DNA of 64,000 nt from Rhizobium mesosinicum (GCF_019511345.1 NZ_JAEUAK010000003.1:496001-560000); one strand, 5' to 3'. Shown: positions 50,633 to 60,320, numbered from the stretch's first letter. Notes: generated by a model from the sequence alone, not told the origin. A program made the numbers and translations.

Positions 50633-52459
50633 GTGGCAGCAAGCGAATTCCACCCAGCCGAACAGGAGACTGATGAGGGATTTGCAGCCCGCATCCTGAA
50701 GGCGATCGAAGCCGTACTTGGCGTTGCTGCCGCGTCGGTGCTTGCCGCGCTGCTCTTCATGGTGCTGGTCACTGTCTGCATGCGCTATTTCTTCGCGACC
50801 GGTTTTCTCGGAGCCGAGGATCTCGGCATCTGGCTGCACGTGCTGCTGATCGCGCTTGGCGCGCCGCTTAGCCTCAACAGTGCGCTCGCCATGCGTCTTG
50901 ATGTCTTCGTCAAGATGATGCCTGAGCGGCTGCACTCGGCAACACAGGTCGCGGCCGATGTTTTCACCGTGCTATCGGGTCTCATCTTGAGCTTCGGCGG
51001 CAGCGAGATCATGACCATGCTCGGAGGCATTTCCCCGACGCTGGGCGTACCGGAATGGATCCGCTTCGGCTTTCTCGGCGCCGGTGGCGTGCTGATCCTC
51101 GTCGTACTTCTGCTGCAACGTATCGTCGAAGAAAAGGTTTGGCCGGTCCTTTTTTCCGTCGCTATCGGAAGTGCGCTCTATGCCTGCATCCCCTTCGTCT
51201 CCGTCAAGCTCGACTGGCCGCCGAGCATCTTTCTCGGCCTAATCGCCGCGATCGGCCTGGTGCTTGCAGCACCCCTGCCACACGCCTTCCTGGCGGCCGC
51301 CTATATCGTGATCGCCTTCGGCAGCAGCCTGCCGGAACCGGCGATCGTCTCTTCGACAGTGGCCGGGATCTCGAGGTTCCTGCTGCTTGCGATCCCCTTC
51401 TTCCTGCTTGCCGGCGGACTGCTGACAGCATCGGGCGTTGCCAACCAGCTCGTGCGCTTTGCCGCCGCCATGGTGGGCCATCGCCGTGCCGGCCTCGCCC
51501 AGACGACATTGCTCACCAGTGTGCTCTTTTCCGGAGCCTCAGGTTCCTCGGTCGCCAATGCCGCTTTCGGCGCATCCACCTTCCAGCCGGAGCTCGTCCG
51601 CCACGGTTATCCGCCCGCCAAGGCCGCAGCGATCATTGCAGCGACCTCGGTACTCGACAACGTCATTCCACCGTCGATCGCCTTCCTGATCCTGGCAACC
51701 GCCACCAATCTTTCCGTCGGCTCCCTGCTGGTCGGCGGTTTCTTTGCGGGTGGTCTGATGGCCATCTGCCTCGCGGTCGCGATCCATCTGACGGTTCGCG
51801 ACCAGGCGCCTCTGGCGCGGGCCACATCCGCACAGCGCCGGCAGTCGGCTGTCCAGGCAATCCCTGCCTTCGGCCTCGGCGTCATCGTCGTGGTCGGCAT
51901 TCGCATCGGTATCGTCACGACGACGGAGGCCGCCGCCCTCGCCGCCTTCTACACCTTTCTGCTTGGCATCGGTGCGCGGCTTGGCATGTTCTCGCTTTAT
52001 GCCGCCTTTCGCCAGGCGGCGGTCGAGGCCGCCGCTATCGGCCTTCTGATTGGCACAGCCGGCCCCTTTGCCTTCCTGCTTGCGGTTGATGATGTCTCAG
52101 GCCTGATCTCACACCTGACGACGGTGCTCGGCGGCAGTGCGCTCGCTGTCATCCTGTTGTCCAACATCATCCTGCTGGTCGTTGGCCTCGTTCTCGATAT
52201 CGGCGCTGCGATCCTGCTTTTCGGCCCGATCCTGTTGCCTGCGGCTGTCGCCGCCGGCATCGATCCCATTCATTTCGGCGTCATCATCGTCGTCAATCTG
52301 ATGATCCACGGACTGACGCCGCCGCTCGGCATGCTGATCTTCGTCGTCAGTGGCGTGACCCGCATACCCGCTTCCGCCCTTTTTAAAGCGGTCGTTCCCT
52401 ATCTGCTTGCCCTTCTCGTCTCCCTCGCAATCCTTTGCGCCTGGGCGATCATCTTCTAA
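50633..52459 (+). CDS. Fused TRAP transporter permease (DctQ-DctM type)
   Basis: A 608-residue inner-membrane protein combining both TRAP membrane subunits. The small DctQ-like part (about residues 20-165, four helices, with TVCMRYFFATGFLGAEDLGIWL) leads via extra helices into the large DctM-like part. That part has the family segments SGASGSSVANAAFGAS and DNVIPPSIAFLILA, then the C-terminal NLMIHGLTPPLGMLIFVVSG. The start is GTG with a weak AAGAAAG site. DctM belongs to the ion-transporter superfamily and uses a Na+ or H+ gradient. The substrate is unknown; TRAP systems carry organic acids and sulfonates. Confidence 0.9.
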   Translation: MAASEFHPAEQETDEGFAARILKAIEAVLGVAAASVLAALLFMVLVTVCMRYFFATGFLGAEDLGIWLHVLLIALGAPLSLNSALAMRLDVFVKMMPERLHSATQVAADVFTVLSGLILSFGGSEIMTMLGGISPTLGVPEWIRFGFLGAGGVLILVVLLLQRIVEEKVWPVLFSVAIGSALYACIPFVSVKLDWPPSIFLGLIAAIGLVLAAPLPHAFLAAAYIVIAFGSSLPEPAIVSSTVAGISRFLLLAIPFFLLAGGLLTASGVANQLVRFAAAMVGHRRAGLAQTTLLTSVLFSGASGSSVANAAFGASTFQPELVRHGYPPAKAAAIIAATSVLDNVIPPSIAFLILATATNLSVGSLLVGGFFAGGLMAICLAVAIHLTVRDQAPLARATSAQRRQSAVQAIPAFGLGVIVVVGIRIGIVTTTEAAALAAFYTFLLGIGARLGMFSLYAAFRQAAVEAAAIGLLIGTAGPFAFLLAVDDVSGLISHLTTVLGGSALAVILLSNIILLVVGLVLDIGAAILLFGPILLPAAVAAGIDPIHFGVIIVVNLMIHGLTPPLGMLIFVVSGVTRIPASALFKAVVPYLLALLVSLAILCAWAIIF

Positions 52460-52476
52460 CGGACAGGACCTCATTC

Positions 52477-53475
52477 ATGGACAATCTCAACCGACGCAAT
52501 TTCCTGAAGACTACCGCGATTGCCGGAACAGCCCTTGCCGCCCCGGCCTTCGTTCGCAGGGCAGCTGCCCGCACAACGACCATCACCATCGCCTCGCTGC
52601 TTGGCGACGACAAGCCGGAAACCAAAATCTGGGTGAAGATCAGAGAGCTGGTCGAAGCAAAGCTGCCCGGTCAGTTCAAGTTCAACATCGTCAAGAACGG
52701 TGCGCTTGGCGGCGAAAAGGAAGTGGCGGAAGGCGTTCGCCTCGGCTCCATTCAGGCAAGCCTTTCGACGGTCTCCTCGCTTTCCGGCTGGGTGCCGGAA
52801 CTGCAGATCCTCGATCTTCCCTTCCTGTTTCGTGATGCCGATCATGTGCGCCGCATCGTCGGCGGCGATGTCGGCACCGAACTTAAAAGCAAGCTGCAGG
52901 CGCAGAGTTTCGTCGTCGGCGATTTTATCAATTACGGCGCCCGTCATCTGCTAAGTAAGGAGCCGGTGACGCGCCCGGAACAGCTCAGGGGCAAACGCAT
53001 CCGCGTCATCCAGAGCCCGCTGCACACCAAGCTCTGGAGCGCCTTCGGCACGGTGCCGATCGGTATTCCGATCACCGAGACTTATAATGCGCTGGCAACC
53101 GGTGTTGCCGACGCCATGGACCTCACCAAATCGGCTTATGCCGGCTTCAAGCTCTATGAAGTCGTGCCCTACATGACCGAGACCGGCCATATCTGGGCCT
53201 CTGGCGTTATCTATTATTCCTCGACCTTCTGGGGCGGCCTGAATGACGAGGAGAAGGCGGTCTTCCAGCAGGCCTCTGCGGAAGGTGCCGCCTACTTCAA
53301 CCAGCTGATCGTCGATGACGAGGTAGCGTCGGTGGAAGTCTCGCTGAAGAACGGTGGCAAGCTGTTAAAGCCGGAAGCCTTCGAAGACTGGCAGAAGGGT
53401 GCGCAAGGCGTCTGGGACGATTTCGCTCCCACCGTCGGCGGGCTCGACCGCATCAAGGCAGTCCAGTCGTCCTGA
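52477..53475 (+). CDS. TRAP transporter substrate-binding protein DctP
   Basis: A 332-residue periplasmic receptor of the DctP family. The N-terminal RRNFLKTTAIAGTALAAPAF is a twin-arginine-type signal. Family residues are visible in RGKRIRVIQSPLHTKLWSAF (about residues 167-186), where the arginine that binds the ligand carboxylate usually lies, and in YNALATGVADAMD near 205. The start at 52477 follows the permease stop by 17 bp; an in-frame start at 52435 lies within the permease gene. It delivers an organic acid to the fused permease. Confidence 0.92.
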   Translation: MDNLNRRNFLKTTAIAGTALAAPAFVRRAAARTTTITIASLLGDDKPETKIWVKIRELVEAKLPGQFKFNIVKNGALGGEKEVAEGVRLGSIQASLSTVSSLSGWVPELQILDLPFLFRDADHVRRIVGGDVGTELKSKLQAQSFVVGDFINYGARHLLSKEPVTRPEQLRGKRIRVIQSPLHTKLWSAFGTVPIGIPITETYNALATGVADAMDLTKSAYAGFKLYEVVPYMTETGHIWASGVIYYSSTFWGGLNDEEKAVFQQASAEGAAYFNQLIVDDEVASVEVSLKNGGKLLKPEAFEDWQKGAQGVWDDFAPTVGGLDRIKAVQSS

Positions 53476-53551
53476 CAAAGCTTTGAACGCAAGGCTGGCC
53501 CATTAGCCAGCCTTGCCGAATTCTCAGGGTACGAAGCAGCGAGCGTCGAAT

Positions 53552-53905
53552 TCACGCTGTTTCCTCGTCCAGGATTTTTACCGGCCTGTCCCACTGGATG
53601 AGCACCACGCAGCCGGGATCGCTCCAGACTGAATGCTCGGTACCGGGCGCATTGACGACATAGCTGCCACGACCGTAATCCCCCGCTTCGTCGGATTGCA
53701 CACCGTCGAGAACAAGGATGGTCTCAAGTCCTTCATGGCGATGGCGGGGAACGCTGGCGCCGGCCTCGTATTTCAGAAGCGCCACGCCCGGCTGATCGCC
53801 TTCGAAAGGCCTGATCCAGTGGATGGTCACGTCGTCGCGGAAAGGGCCGAATTCCAGCTCCTTCCAGCCGCCTGATGTGAGCAGCTCGCGGGTGGTTTCA
53901 GGCAT
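53552..53905 (-). CDS. Small cupin protein (ChrR-like)
   Basis: A 117-residue single-domain cupin. Motif 1 with metal histidines is ASVPRHRHEGLETILVLDG (residues about 50-68: HRHEGLE), and motif 2 is APGTEHSVWSDPGC. It is the last gene of the leftward biuret-type operon, overlapping the second hydrolase gene by 8 bp. It may be a metal-dependent enzyme or a storage-type protein; its role in the pathway is unknown. Confidence 0.82.
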   Translation of the reverse strand: MPETTRELLTSGGWKELEFGPFRDDVTIHWIRPFEGDQPGVALLKYEAGASVPRHRHEGLETILVLDGVQSDEAGDYGRGSYVVNAPGTEHSVWSDPGCVVLIQWDRPVKILDEETA

Positions 53906-54566
53906 AGGCTATGCTTTCCAGGATATCGTCGACATGTGCGGTCCAGCCGACGATCGCACCCTGGGCGCGGATCATGGCAATGGCTGCCGCCTTGAATTCG
54001 GGGAAGTAGCTTTCCGTCGCCTCCTCGGCGAGCAGACATTCGTAGCCGCGATCGTTCGCCTCGCGCATAGTCGTCTGCACGCAGACTTCGGTCGTCACGC
54101 CGGCAAAGACGAGCTGCTTGATACTCTTCCGTTGCAGCACATCGTCGAGTTCGGTGGCGTAGAAGGCGCCCTTGCCAGGCTTTTCGATCACCACTTCGCC
54201 CTTCAGCGGTGCGAGTTCCGGCAGGATCGCGGTGCCGGGCTCGCCTGAAACGAGAATGCGGCCCATGGGGCCTTCGTCACCGATCCTAAGTGTCGGGTTG
54301 CCGCGGTCGCGTTTTGCCGGCGCCAGGTCCGAGAGATCGGGCCGGTGACATTCCATCGTGTGGATCACCGGCAGGCCGGCATTGCGAAAGCCTTGGATGA
54401 GGCGTTTGACGTCGGGCACGATCCTGGTGATGCGGCTGACATCATTGCCAAGGCTTGCTCCGAAGCCGCCCGGTTCGGCGAAATCACGCTGCATGTCAAT
54501 GACGATGAGGGCAAGCTGGTCGTGCTTCACCGGAAAGGCGAAAGGCTCTGCCTTGATCTCCGCCAT
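53898..54566 (-). CDS. Cysteine hydrolase (isochorismatase-like), paralogue of BiuH
   Basis: A 222-residue amidohydrolase of the isochorismatase-like superfamily. The predicted triad is D24 (VIDMQRDF), K129 (IEKPGKGAF) and C162 ([17 protein letters not shown]). It is clearly related to the BiuH enzyme encoded four kilobases upstream in the same operon, but much shorter at the N-terminus. Members of this group hydrolyse biuret, triuret, ureidoacrylate and related amides, so a second step on the same or a related N-compound is likely (inference). It overlaps the ABC ATPase gene by one base. Confidence 0.85.
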   Translation of the reverse strand: MAEIKAEPFAFPVKHDQLALIVIDMQRDFAEPGGFGASLGNDVSRITRIVPDVKRLIQGFRNAGLPVIHTMECHRPDLSDLAPAKRDRGNPTLRIGDEGPMGRILVSGEPGTAILPELAPLKGEVVIEKPGKGAFYATELDDVLQRKSIKQLVFAGVTTEVCVQTTMREANDRGYECLLAEEATESYFPEFKAAAIAMIRAQGAIVGWTAHVDDILESIAYA

Positions 54567-56116
54567 CAGTGATGCCCCGCCATATGCGCGCCGATGACGC
54601 CGATATCGGCTGACCGTGCCGGCGTCTCGTAGACCAGTTTGCCTTCGGAAATCACCATGATGCGGTCGGACATCTCGAGCAACTCGTCGAGGTCTTCGGA
54701 AAGCAGCAAAACGGCCGTACCGGAATTGCGCGCTTTCATGATGCGGGCGCGAATCTCCGCAACCGCCGAGAAATCGAGACCGAAACAGGGATTCGAGACG
54801 ATCAGCAGATCCACCTCGCCAGTCAGTTCGCGGGCGAGCACTGCGCGTTGCACGTTACCGCCCGAAAGGGCTGCGATCGGCGAGGAAGAGGATGCCGTCT
54901 TGACCTTAAAATCGAAAATCAAATCCGTGGCGCGCTTCTTCATCCTGCCCTTGTTCAGCCAGATCGCATCCTTGCCATCCGCCTTCAGATCGAATGTGCG
55001 GAAGGCGAGGTTTTCGCTGATCGTCATACGTGGAGCGCAGGCATTCTGCAGCGGCTCCTCTGGGATGAAGCGGACATTGTTCTTGCGGGTCTCCGGACGT
55101 GTCGCGCCGTAAATCTCACCCTTGACGCTGACGCGGCCAGTATCAGTCGGCCGCTGGCCGGCAAGGATCTCAGTTAGTTCCTTCTGGCCATTGCCCGATA
55201 TGCCGGCAATGCCGACGATCTCGCCCGAGCGGACTGTGAGATTATCGATCTCGATGGTCTTGAGACCGGAACGATCCGGCGCCTTGACCTGCTCGACCGT
55301 CAGCACAGGTTTGGCGCTTTCGGAAATCGGAACACGGATATCGAGTTCGGCGAGCTTGACGTCGCCGATCATCGTCGCCGCCATGTCGGCCGTGGAAAGC
55401 TCACCCACCTTGCCGGTGCCGACGAGCTTGCCGCGCCGCAGGATCGATACGGCGTCGGCGAATTTCGTGACCTCGTGGAATTTGTGGGAGATCATCAATA
55501 CGGTCAACTCGCCGCGCTGTGTCATGCCGCGCACGAGGCCGAGCATTTCTTCTGCTTCGGCAGGCGTCAACACCGAGGTCGGCTCGTCGAGTATAAGGAA
55601 CGAGCGACCGAGATAGAGTTGCTTGACGATTTCAAGCTTCTGCTTCTCACCGGCGGCAAGTTCACTGACGGGACGATCGAGCGGGATCTTGAAGGGCATG
55701 CGCTCCATGAAGGCGGCAAGATCCTTGCGTTCCTTTGCCCAGTTGATGATGGCAGGCACTTCGGCGCGGCTGATGACGAGATTTTCTGCCCCCGTCAGTG
55801 AGGGAACCAGCGTGAAATGCTGGTAGACCATGCCGAGCCCGTAGGTCGCAGCGTCATTGGGCGAAGCGATCGCCACTTCGCGTCCATCGACGGAAAGCGC
55901 GCCCGATGTCGCGTGGTAGAAACCCATAATACACTTGACGAGCGTCGACTTGCCGGCGCCGTTTTCGCCGAGCAGCGCGTGAAAGCTGCCTGCGGGTATT
56001 TTGATTGACACATGATCGAGGGCGGTGAAGCCGCCGAAGCGCATCGTCATGTCGATCGTGTCGATGCCGACGGCCTTGCCGGCTTGCGGGAGGGGAGTGT
56101 CGCGGACCGTGCTCAT
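54566..56116 (-). CDS. Double ABC ATP-binding protein of the BMP-type importer
   Basis: A 516-residue protein with two ABC domains, like the YufO/RbsA ATPases. Domain 1 is canonical: [38 protein letters not shown]. Domain 2 is degenerate: Walker [13 protein letters not shown] and Walker [13 protein letters not shown] without the catalytic glutamate, while the signature [15 protein letters not shown] is intact. Degenerate second sites are common in this family. It works with the two permeases at 57076-59132 and the BMP binding protein at 59153. Two hydrolase genes flank it in the operon. Confidence 0.9.
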   Translation of the reverse strand: MSTVRDTPLPQAGKAVGIDTIDMTMRFGGFTALDHVSIKIPAGSFHALLGENGAGKSTLVKCIMGFYHATSGALSVDGREVAIASPNDAATYGLGMVYQHFTLVPSLTGAENLVISRAEVPAIINWAKERKDLAAFMERMPFKIPLDRPVSELAAGEKQKLEIVKQLYLGRSFLILDEPTSVLTPAEAEEMLGLVRGMTQRGELTVLMISHKFHEVTKFADAVSILRRGKLVGTGKVGELSTADMAATMIGDVKLAELDIRVPISESAKPVLTVEQVKAPDRSGLKTIEIDNLTVRSGEIVGIAGISGNGQKELTEILAGQRPTDTGRVSVKGEIYGATRPETRKNNVRFIPEEPLQNACAPRMTISENLAFRTFDLKADGKDAIWLNKGRMKKRATDLIFDFKVKTASSSSPIAALSGGNVQRAVLARELTGEVDLLIVSNPCFGLDFSAVAEIRARIMKARNSGTAVLLLSEDLDELLEMSDRIMVISEGKLVYETPARSADIGVIGAHMAGHH

Positions 56117-56814
56117 GGCAGCTGCCTCAGAAGCTTCTCTGAATTAGAGACCGACCCGAAAACACCGCCCTGCATCTTCACCATTTTGATGGCGGCAAGG
56201 TGGTTGCCATAGTCGGTCGCTCCACAGCAATCTTCCAGCAGGAGGCATTCATAGCCGCGGTCGTTCGCCTCGCGCATCGTGGTGGAGACACAGACGTCGG
56301 TGGTAATGCCGGTCAGGATGATGTTCTCGATGCGCTTCTGGTTGAGTATCAGTTCAAGATCGGTAGCGCAGAAGGACCCCTTGCCGGGCTTGTCGATGAT
56401 TGTCTCCCCTTCGATTGGATAGAGCTCCGGGATGATGTCCCAGCCGGGTTCGCCGCGTGTGAGGATACGCCCGCAAGGGCCAGGATCGCCGATGCCCGCC
56501 CCGATGCGCTGCGAGCGCCAGCGCTTGTTGGCCGGCAGGTCGGCGAGATCGGGGCGGTGGCCTTCGCGCGTATGGATGATGTGATAGCCCTTGGCCCGCA
56601 TGGCGGTCAGGACCTTCTTAATCGGCTCGATCGGGGCCTGCACAAGCGACAGGTCGTAACCCATGTGATCGACATAACCGCCCTTGCCGCAGAAATCCGT
56701 CTGCATATCGATGATGACGAGGGCGGTATTGTCCGGCCGAAGGGCGCCGTTATAGGGCCAGGCATAGGGGTCGGCGTCGATATAGTGTTCTTTGGTTTCG
56801 ACCATGGCGTCCAT
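56113..56814 (-). CDS. biuH: Biuret amidohydrolase BiuH
   Basis: A 233-residue cysteine hydrolase that converts biuret to allophanate and ammonia. From memory it is nearly identical to the structurally studied R. leguminosarum BiuH. The catalytic triad falls at the same residue numbers: D36 (VIIDMQTD), K142 ([10 protein letters not shown]) and C175 ([10 protein letters not shown]). The N-terminus ([20 protein letters not shown]) and the C-terminal SVSNSEKL also match. It overlaps the ABC ATPase gene by 4 bases. Allophanate hydrolase, the next enzyme, is not in the window. Confidence 0.9.
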   Translation of the reverse strand: MDAMVETKEHYIDADPYAWPYNGALRPDNTALVIIDMQTDFCGKGGYVDHMGYDLSLVQAPIEPIKKVLTAMRAKGYHIIHTREGHRPDLADLPANKRWRSQRIGAGIGDPGPCGRILTRGEPGWDIIPELYPIEGETIIDKPGKGSFCATDLELILNQKRIENIILTGITTDVCVSTTMREANDRGYECLLLEDCCGATDYGNHLAAIKMVKMQGGVFGSVSNSEKLLRQLP

Positions 56815-56826
56815 CGTCTTCTTCTC

Positions 56827-57042
56827 CTATTCACCCGCGAGTTTGGATGTTTCGCCGCAGCGGCGCAGCGCGTATTCCGGAAAGACGACCAGATCGATGC
56901 TCGGTTGATTGCGCCGCGCCTTGCCGACGAGATCGACGATCACATGTGTCTGGCGGGCCAGGTCTTCCCTCGTGACGGTGACGGGGAGCTGCAACTGGAC
57001 GATGCCGTGTTCCGACTTGTTCAATCCGCCGAGACCGTTCAT
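56827..57042 (-). pseudogene. Truncated formamidase/aliphatic amidase (AmiF-like) N-terminus
   Basis: A 71-codon frame whose first 62 residues (MNGLGGLNKSEHGIVQLQLP ... SIDLVVFPEYAL) match the N-terminus of bacterial formamidases (nitrilase superfamily, about 340 aa). The catalytic glutamate of the nitrilase fold is in VVFPEYAL. About three or four residues seem to be missing after SEHG. After EYAL the sequence becomes unrelated and ends 10 codons later. The lysine and cysteine of the active site are therefore absent and the product cannot be an amidase. It sits between the permease and biuH genes and looks like an internal deletion of an operon gene. Confidence 0.75.
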
Positions 57043-57075
57043 GGTTTGCTCCGTTCATGCCTATGTCGTTGGGGC

Positions 57076-58002
57076 TCATTTCGTCAGGGAAAGCGCACCG
57101 GGCGCGCCGGCGAGCGAACGGGTGGGTGAGGAGGTCGCGATCATGATGACCAGCGTCAGCACGTAAGGGGTAGCATAGAAGAGGTAGTAGCCCTGTGTAA
57201 CGCCGACGGACTGCAGCGCCGGACCCAGCGCGCCCGCACCGCCGAAGAGAAGAGCGGCAAGAAAGCAGCCGATCGGGTTCCAGCGGGCGAAGATGACGAG
57301 CGCGACGGCCATCAGGCCCTGACCGGAGGAAATTCCCTCATTCCAGGAGCCGGGATAATAGAGCGAGAGATAGGCGCCGCCGATGGCCGCCAGCGAGCCG
57401 CCGACGGCTGTGGCGAGCAGGCGCACTCGATCAGGGTCGATGCCCATGGCACGGGCCGCATCGGTGCTGTCGCCAACGACACGGAGGATGAGGCCGATAC
57501 GGGTATTCCTGAATGCCCACCAGAGGATGAAGGCGAGGGCTGCGCCAAGCAGGAAGAGCACGTTGATATTCAGCGCCGCCTGGATCTGCGGTAAGCTGGA
57601 CCAGAAGCCGAGCGGGATGGCCGGCAGGTGCGGCGCAGCCGGCTGGATGAAGGGCTTGCCGAGGAAGAAGGCAAGGCCGAGCCCGAACTGCATCAAGGCG
57701 ATGCCGATTGCGATATCGTTGACCTTCGGCCACTTGCAGATCCAGCCGTGGACGAGGCCGAAGACTGCGCCCGTTGCCATGGCTGCGAGCACGCCGAGCC
57801 AGGGCGAATTGGTCATGACGGCGACGGCGTAAGCCGTCATGGCGCCGAAGACGAGCGTGCCTTCAAGCCCGAGATTGATGCGGCCGGACCGCTCGGTGAT
57901 CGTCTCGCCGAGGCTGACGAAGATGAAGGGCGTGGAAACGCGGATGGCGCCTGCGAGGATGGCGAGGGGCACGCCCCATATGCCGATGCCTGTCTCTTCC
58001 AT
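57076..58002 (-). CDS. ABC transporter permease (BMP/nucleoside-type, second)
   Basis: A 308-residue inner-membrane permease of the BPD_transp_2 branch that works with BMP-type binding proteins. It shows RSGRINLGLEGTLVFGAMTA near residue 38 and GIDPDRVRLLATAVGGSLAA (about 197-216), both typical of the YufQ/NupQ-like group. Eight to ten hydrophobic helices are visible. Its start overlaps the stop of the first permease gene by one base. Confidence 0.88.
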   Translation of the reverse strand: MEETGIGIWGVPLAILAGAIRVSTPFIFVSLGETITERSGRINLGLEGTLVFGAMTAYAVAVMTNSPWLGVLAAMATGAVFGLVHGWICKWPKVNDIAIGIALMQFGLGLAFFLGKPFIQPAAPHLPAIPLGFWSSLPQIQAALNINVLFLLGAALAFILWWAFRNTRIGLILRVVGDSTDAARAMGIDPDRVRLLATAVGGSLAAIGGAYLSLYYPGSWNEGISSGQGLMAVALVIFARWNPIGCFLAALLFGGAGALGPALQSVGVTQGYYLFYATPYVLTLVIMIATSSPTRSLAGAPGALSLTK

Positions 58003-59132
58003 CAGAGGCTCCTTTTCCAGAGGTCGGGATTGAAGATCTTGAAGCGGCCGTAGAAGGTCTCGCAGAAGAGGATGACGATGAAGAGCGTGCCCTGCAGCAC
58101 CAGCACGGTGGCATCGGGCAGACCCGTGCGCCGCTGGATAAGTCCGCCCGAGGCATCAATGCCGCCGAGCAGGATGGCAACCGGAATGATCGCCAACGGA
58201 TTGTGACGCGCGAGGAAGGCGACGAGGATGCCGGTATAGCCGTAACCTGCGGCGAGTGATGCATTGGCGCTGCCTTGCACGGCGGCAACCTCGACCATGC
58301 CGGCAAGCCCGGCGAAACTGCCGGCGATCGCCGTGAAGCCGGCGATCAGCCTGCCGACAGCCAGGCCCTGGATCTGGGCGGCGCGTACATTGCCGCCAGC
58401 GATGCGGGCGGCAAAGCCGAAGCTCGTCATCTCGATCAGAATCCAGGAAAGGATGCAGGCGGCGATACCGACGACAAGCCCCCAGTGCACATCCATGCCC
58501 GGGATGTTGCCGAGCATATATTCTGATGGTAACGGTTTGGTGGAAGGCTTGTTGAGACTGGCGGGATCGCGCAGCGGCCCTTCGACGAACTGGTTCATCA
58601 GGGCAATGGCGATATAGGAAAGCAGGAGCGACGAGATCGTCTCGTTGACGCCGCGATAGTGGCGCAGGAAACCGGCAAAGCCGATCCAGATGCCACCGAC
58701 CGCCATGGCGGCAATCCCCATGAAAATCAGCGTAAGGAAAACAGGCGCGGTGCCGACAAGCGGCATGGCCATGGCCGCGGCGGCAACGCCGCCCAGCACG
58801 ACCGCTCCTTCCCCGCCGATGATGACGAGGCCAAGGCGGGCGGGCAGGGCTACGCAGAGTGCCGTCAGGAGAAGGGGTGCGGCACGACTTAAGCTGTTTT
58901 GCACCGAAAACCAGCTGCCTAAGCCGCCGGTATACATGAGCTGAAAGAGCATCGCCGGCGATTTGCCATTCGCCAGGATGAACAGGGAGAAGAGCGCAAG
59001 ACCTATCAGGATGGCCGCGAGGCCGATGACAATTGGCTCGGCACGTCGCGCGATCCATTCGAGGACGGGGAGCAGCAACGCGGTTTTTTCGGAAGCGACT
59101 GAGATTGCGGGATCATTGGCCTGGACAGTCAT
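58002..59132 (-). CDS. ABC transporter permease (BMP/nucleoside-type, first)
   Basis: A 376-residue permease of the YufP/NupP-like group, with an N-terminal cytoplasmic tail and about ten helices. Typical segments are PARLGLVIIGGEGAVVLGGV (about 98-117) and RYRG-type RHYRGVNETISSLLLSYIA near residue 157. QIQGLAVGRLIAGFTAIAGS near 253 is also family-like. It lies 20 bp downstream of the binding-protein gene. The family carries nucleosides, purines and small heterocyclic or amide compounds. Confidence 0.88.
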   Translation of the reverse strand: MTVQANDPAISVASEKTALLLPVLEWIARRAEPIVIGLAAILIGLALFSLFILANGKSPAMLFQLMYTGGLGSWFSVQNSLSRAAPLLLTALCVALPARLGLVIIGGEGAVVLGGVAAAAMAMPLVGTAPVFLTLIFMGIAAMAVGGIWIGFAGFLRHYRGVNETISSLLLSYIAIALMNQFVEGPLRDPASLNKPSTKPLPSEYMLGNIPGMDVHWGLVVGIAACILSWILIEMTSFGFAARIAGGNVRAAQIQGLAVGRLIAGFTAIAGSFAGLAGMVEVAAVQGSANASLAAGYGYTGILVAFLARHNPLAIIPVAILLGGIDASGGLIQRRTGLPDATVLVLQGTLFIVILFCETFYGRFKIFNPDLWKRSL

Positions 59133-59152
59133 GGCGCTTCTCCCTTGTCGGT

Positions 59153-60274
59153 TTACGCCGTCGATCCGACGACGCCCTCGACCAGATAATTCATGCTCTC
59201 GAGTTCGATCGCCTCTTCGGCGTAGCTCTTGTCAGCGGTCACGACCGAATTGCCCTTGTTGTCCTTCAGCGGTCCCTTGAAGACCGAGAAACCGCCCTTC
59301 ATCATCTCCGCATGGGTAGCATTGAAGGCCTGGCGGCCTGCCTCGGAAACGCCTGGTCCGAGCGCGCTCATCTTGACGAAACCGTCCTTCAGGCCGCCGC
59401 GGACGAAATTGCCAAGCTTTTCACCGGCCTGAGCCTTCTTGACGAAATCGCTGTAGACATTGCCCCATGCCCATTCGGCACCGGTGAGATACTTTTCCGG
59501 AGCAAGCGGGCTCTGGTTGGCGTGATAGCCGCAGACGAAGGCGCCGCGGCCGGCGGCCGTCTCGACGATGACCTTCGGACTGTCGACGTGGCAGGTGATG
59601 ACATCGGCGCCCTGATCGACCAGGGCGTTGGTGGCTTCGGCTTCCTTGACGGCAAGCGACCACTCGCCGGTAAAGATCACCTGGCAGGTGATGGTCGGAT
59701 CGACAGTGCGGGCGCCGAGCAGGAAGGCGTTGATGTTCTGCAGAACCTGCGGGATCGGTTTGGCGGCAACAAAGCCGATCTTCTTGCTCTTCGTCGCATG
59801 GCCGGCAGCTATGCCGTTCAGGTACTGGCCCTGGAAGATATAGCCGAAATAGGAGCCGGTATTGACCGGGTTTTTGCCTTCCTGCCAGAGGCCGCCGCAA
59901 TGGCGGAACTGGATGTCAGAATATTTGGCGGCCATGGCCAGCATGTGGGGGTCGAAATAGCCGAACGATGTCGGAAAGAGCACGGTCGCGCCATCGAGAT
60001 TGATCATCGACTCCATCGTCTTCTGAACATCGACGGTCTCCGGTACATTCTCTTCTTCGACGACGGTAACACCTGGAAGCCCCTTGACGGTTGCGGCGCC
60101 CTCGGCGTGGGCCTGGTTGTAGCCATAATCATCCTTCGGGCCGACATAGATGAAGCCGACAGTGAGGGATGCTTGCGCGAGCGCACGCGCAGATAGGAGG
60201 CTGGGGGCGGCGCCGACCAGGGCGGCAGAGGCCTGAAGGAAATGGCGGCGGCTCATGGAAAGGAGTTTGGTCAT
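59153..60274 (-). CDS. BMP-family ABC substrate-binding protein
   Basis: A 373-residue periplasmic binding protein of the basic-membrane-protein (BmpA/PnrA) family. The N-terminal SRRHFLQASAALVGAAPSLL is a Tat-type signal; the mature start resembles LTVGFIYVGPKDDYGYNQAH, where the DxGYN-like motif is the family hallmark. A later motif is GADVITCHVDSPKVIVET. The start at 60274 has AGGAGAG about 8 bases upstream; an earlier in-frame ATG at 60334 would bury the signal. As first gene of the biuret-type operon it is likely to bind the substrate of BiuH or a related amide (inference). Confidence 0.9.
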   Translation of the reverse strand: MTKLLSMSRRHFLQASAALVGAAPSLLSARALAQASLTVGFIYVGPKDDYGYNQAHAEGAATVKGLPGVTVVEEENVPETVDVQKTMESMINLDGATVLFPTSFGYFDPHMLAMAAKYSDIQFRHCGGLWQEGKNPVNTGSYFGYIFQGQYLNGIAAGHATKSKKIGFVAAKPIPQVLQNINAFLLGARTVDPTITCQVIFTGEWSLAVKEAEATNALVDQGADVITCHVDSPKVIVETAAGRGAFVCGYHANQSPLAPEKYLTGAEWAWGNVYSDFVKKAQAGEKLGNFVRGGLKDGFVKMSALGPGVSEAGRQAFNATHAEMMKGGFSVFKGPLKDNKGNSVVTADKSYAEEAIELESMNYLVEGVVGSTA

Positions 60275-60320
60275 CAGGAATGCTCTCCTTGCGGCGTTTT
60301 GCCGGTTCAATTGGGTGCAG

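Noticed and set aside
59033..60196. 387-codon open frame on the + strand
   Set aside because: Antisense of the BMP binding-protein gene.
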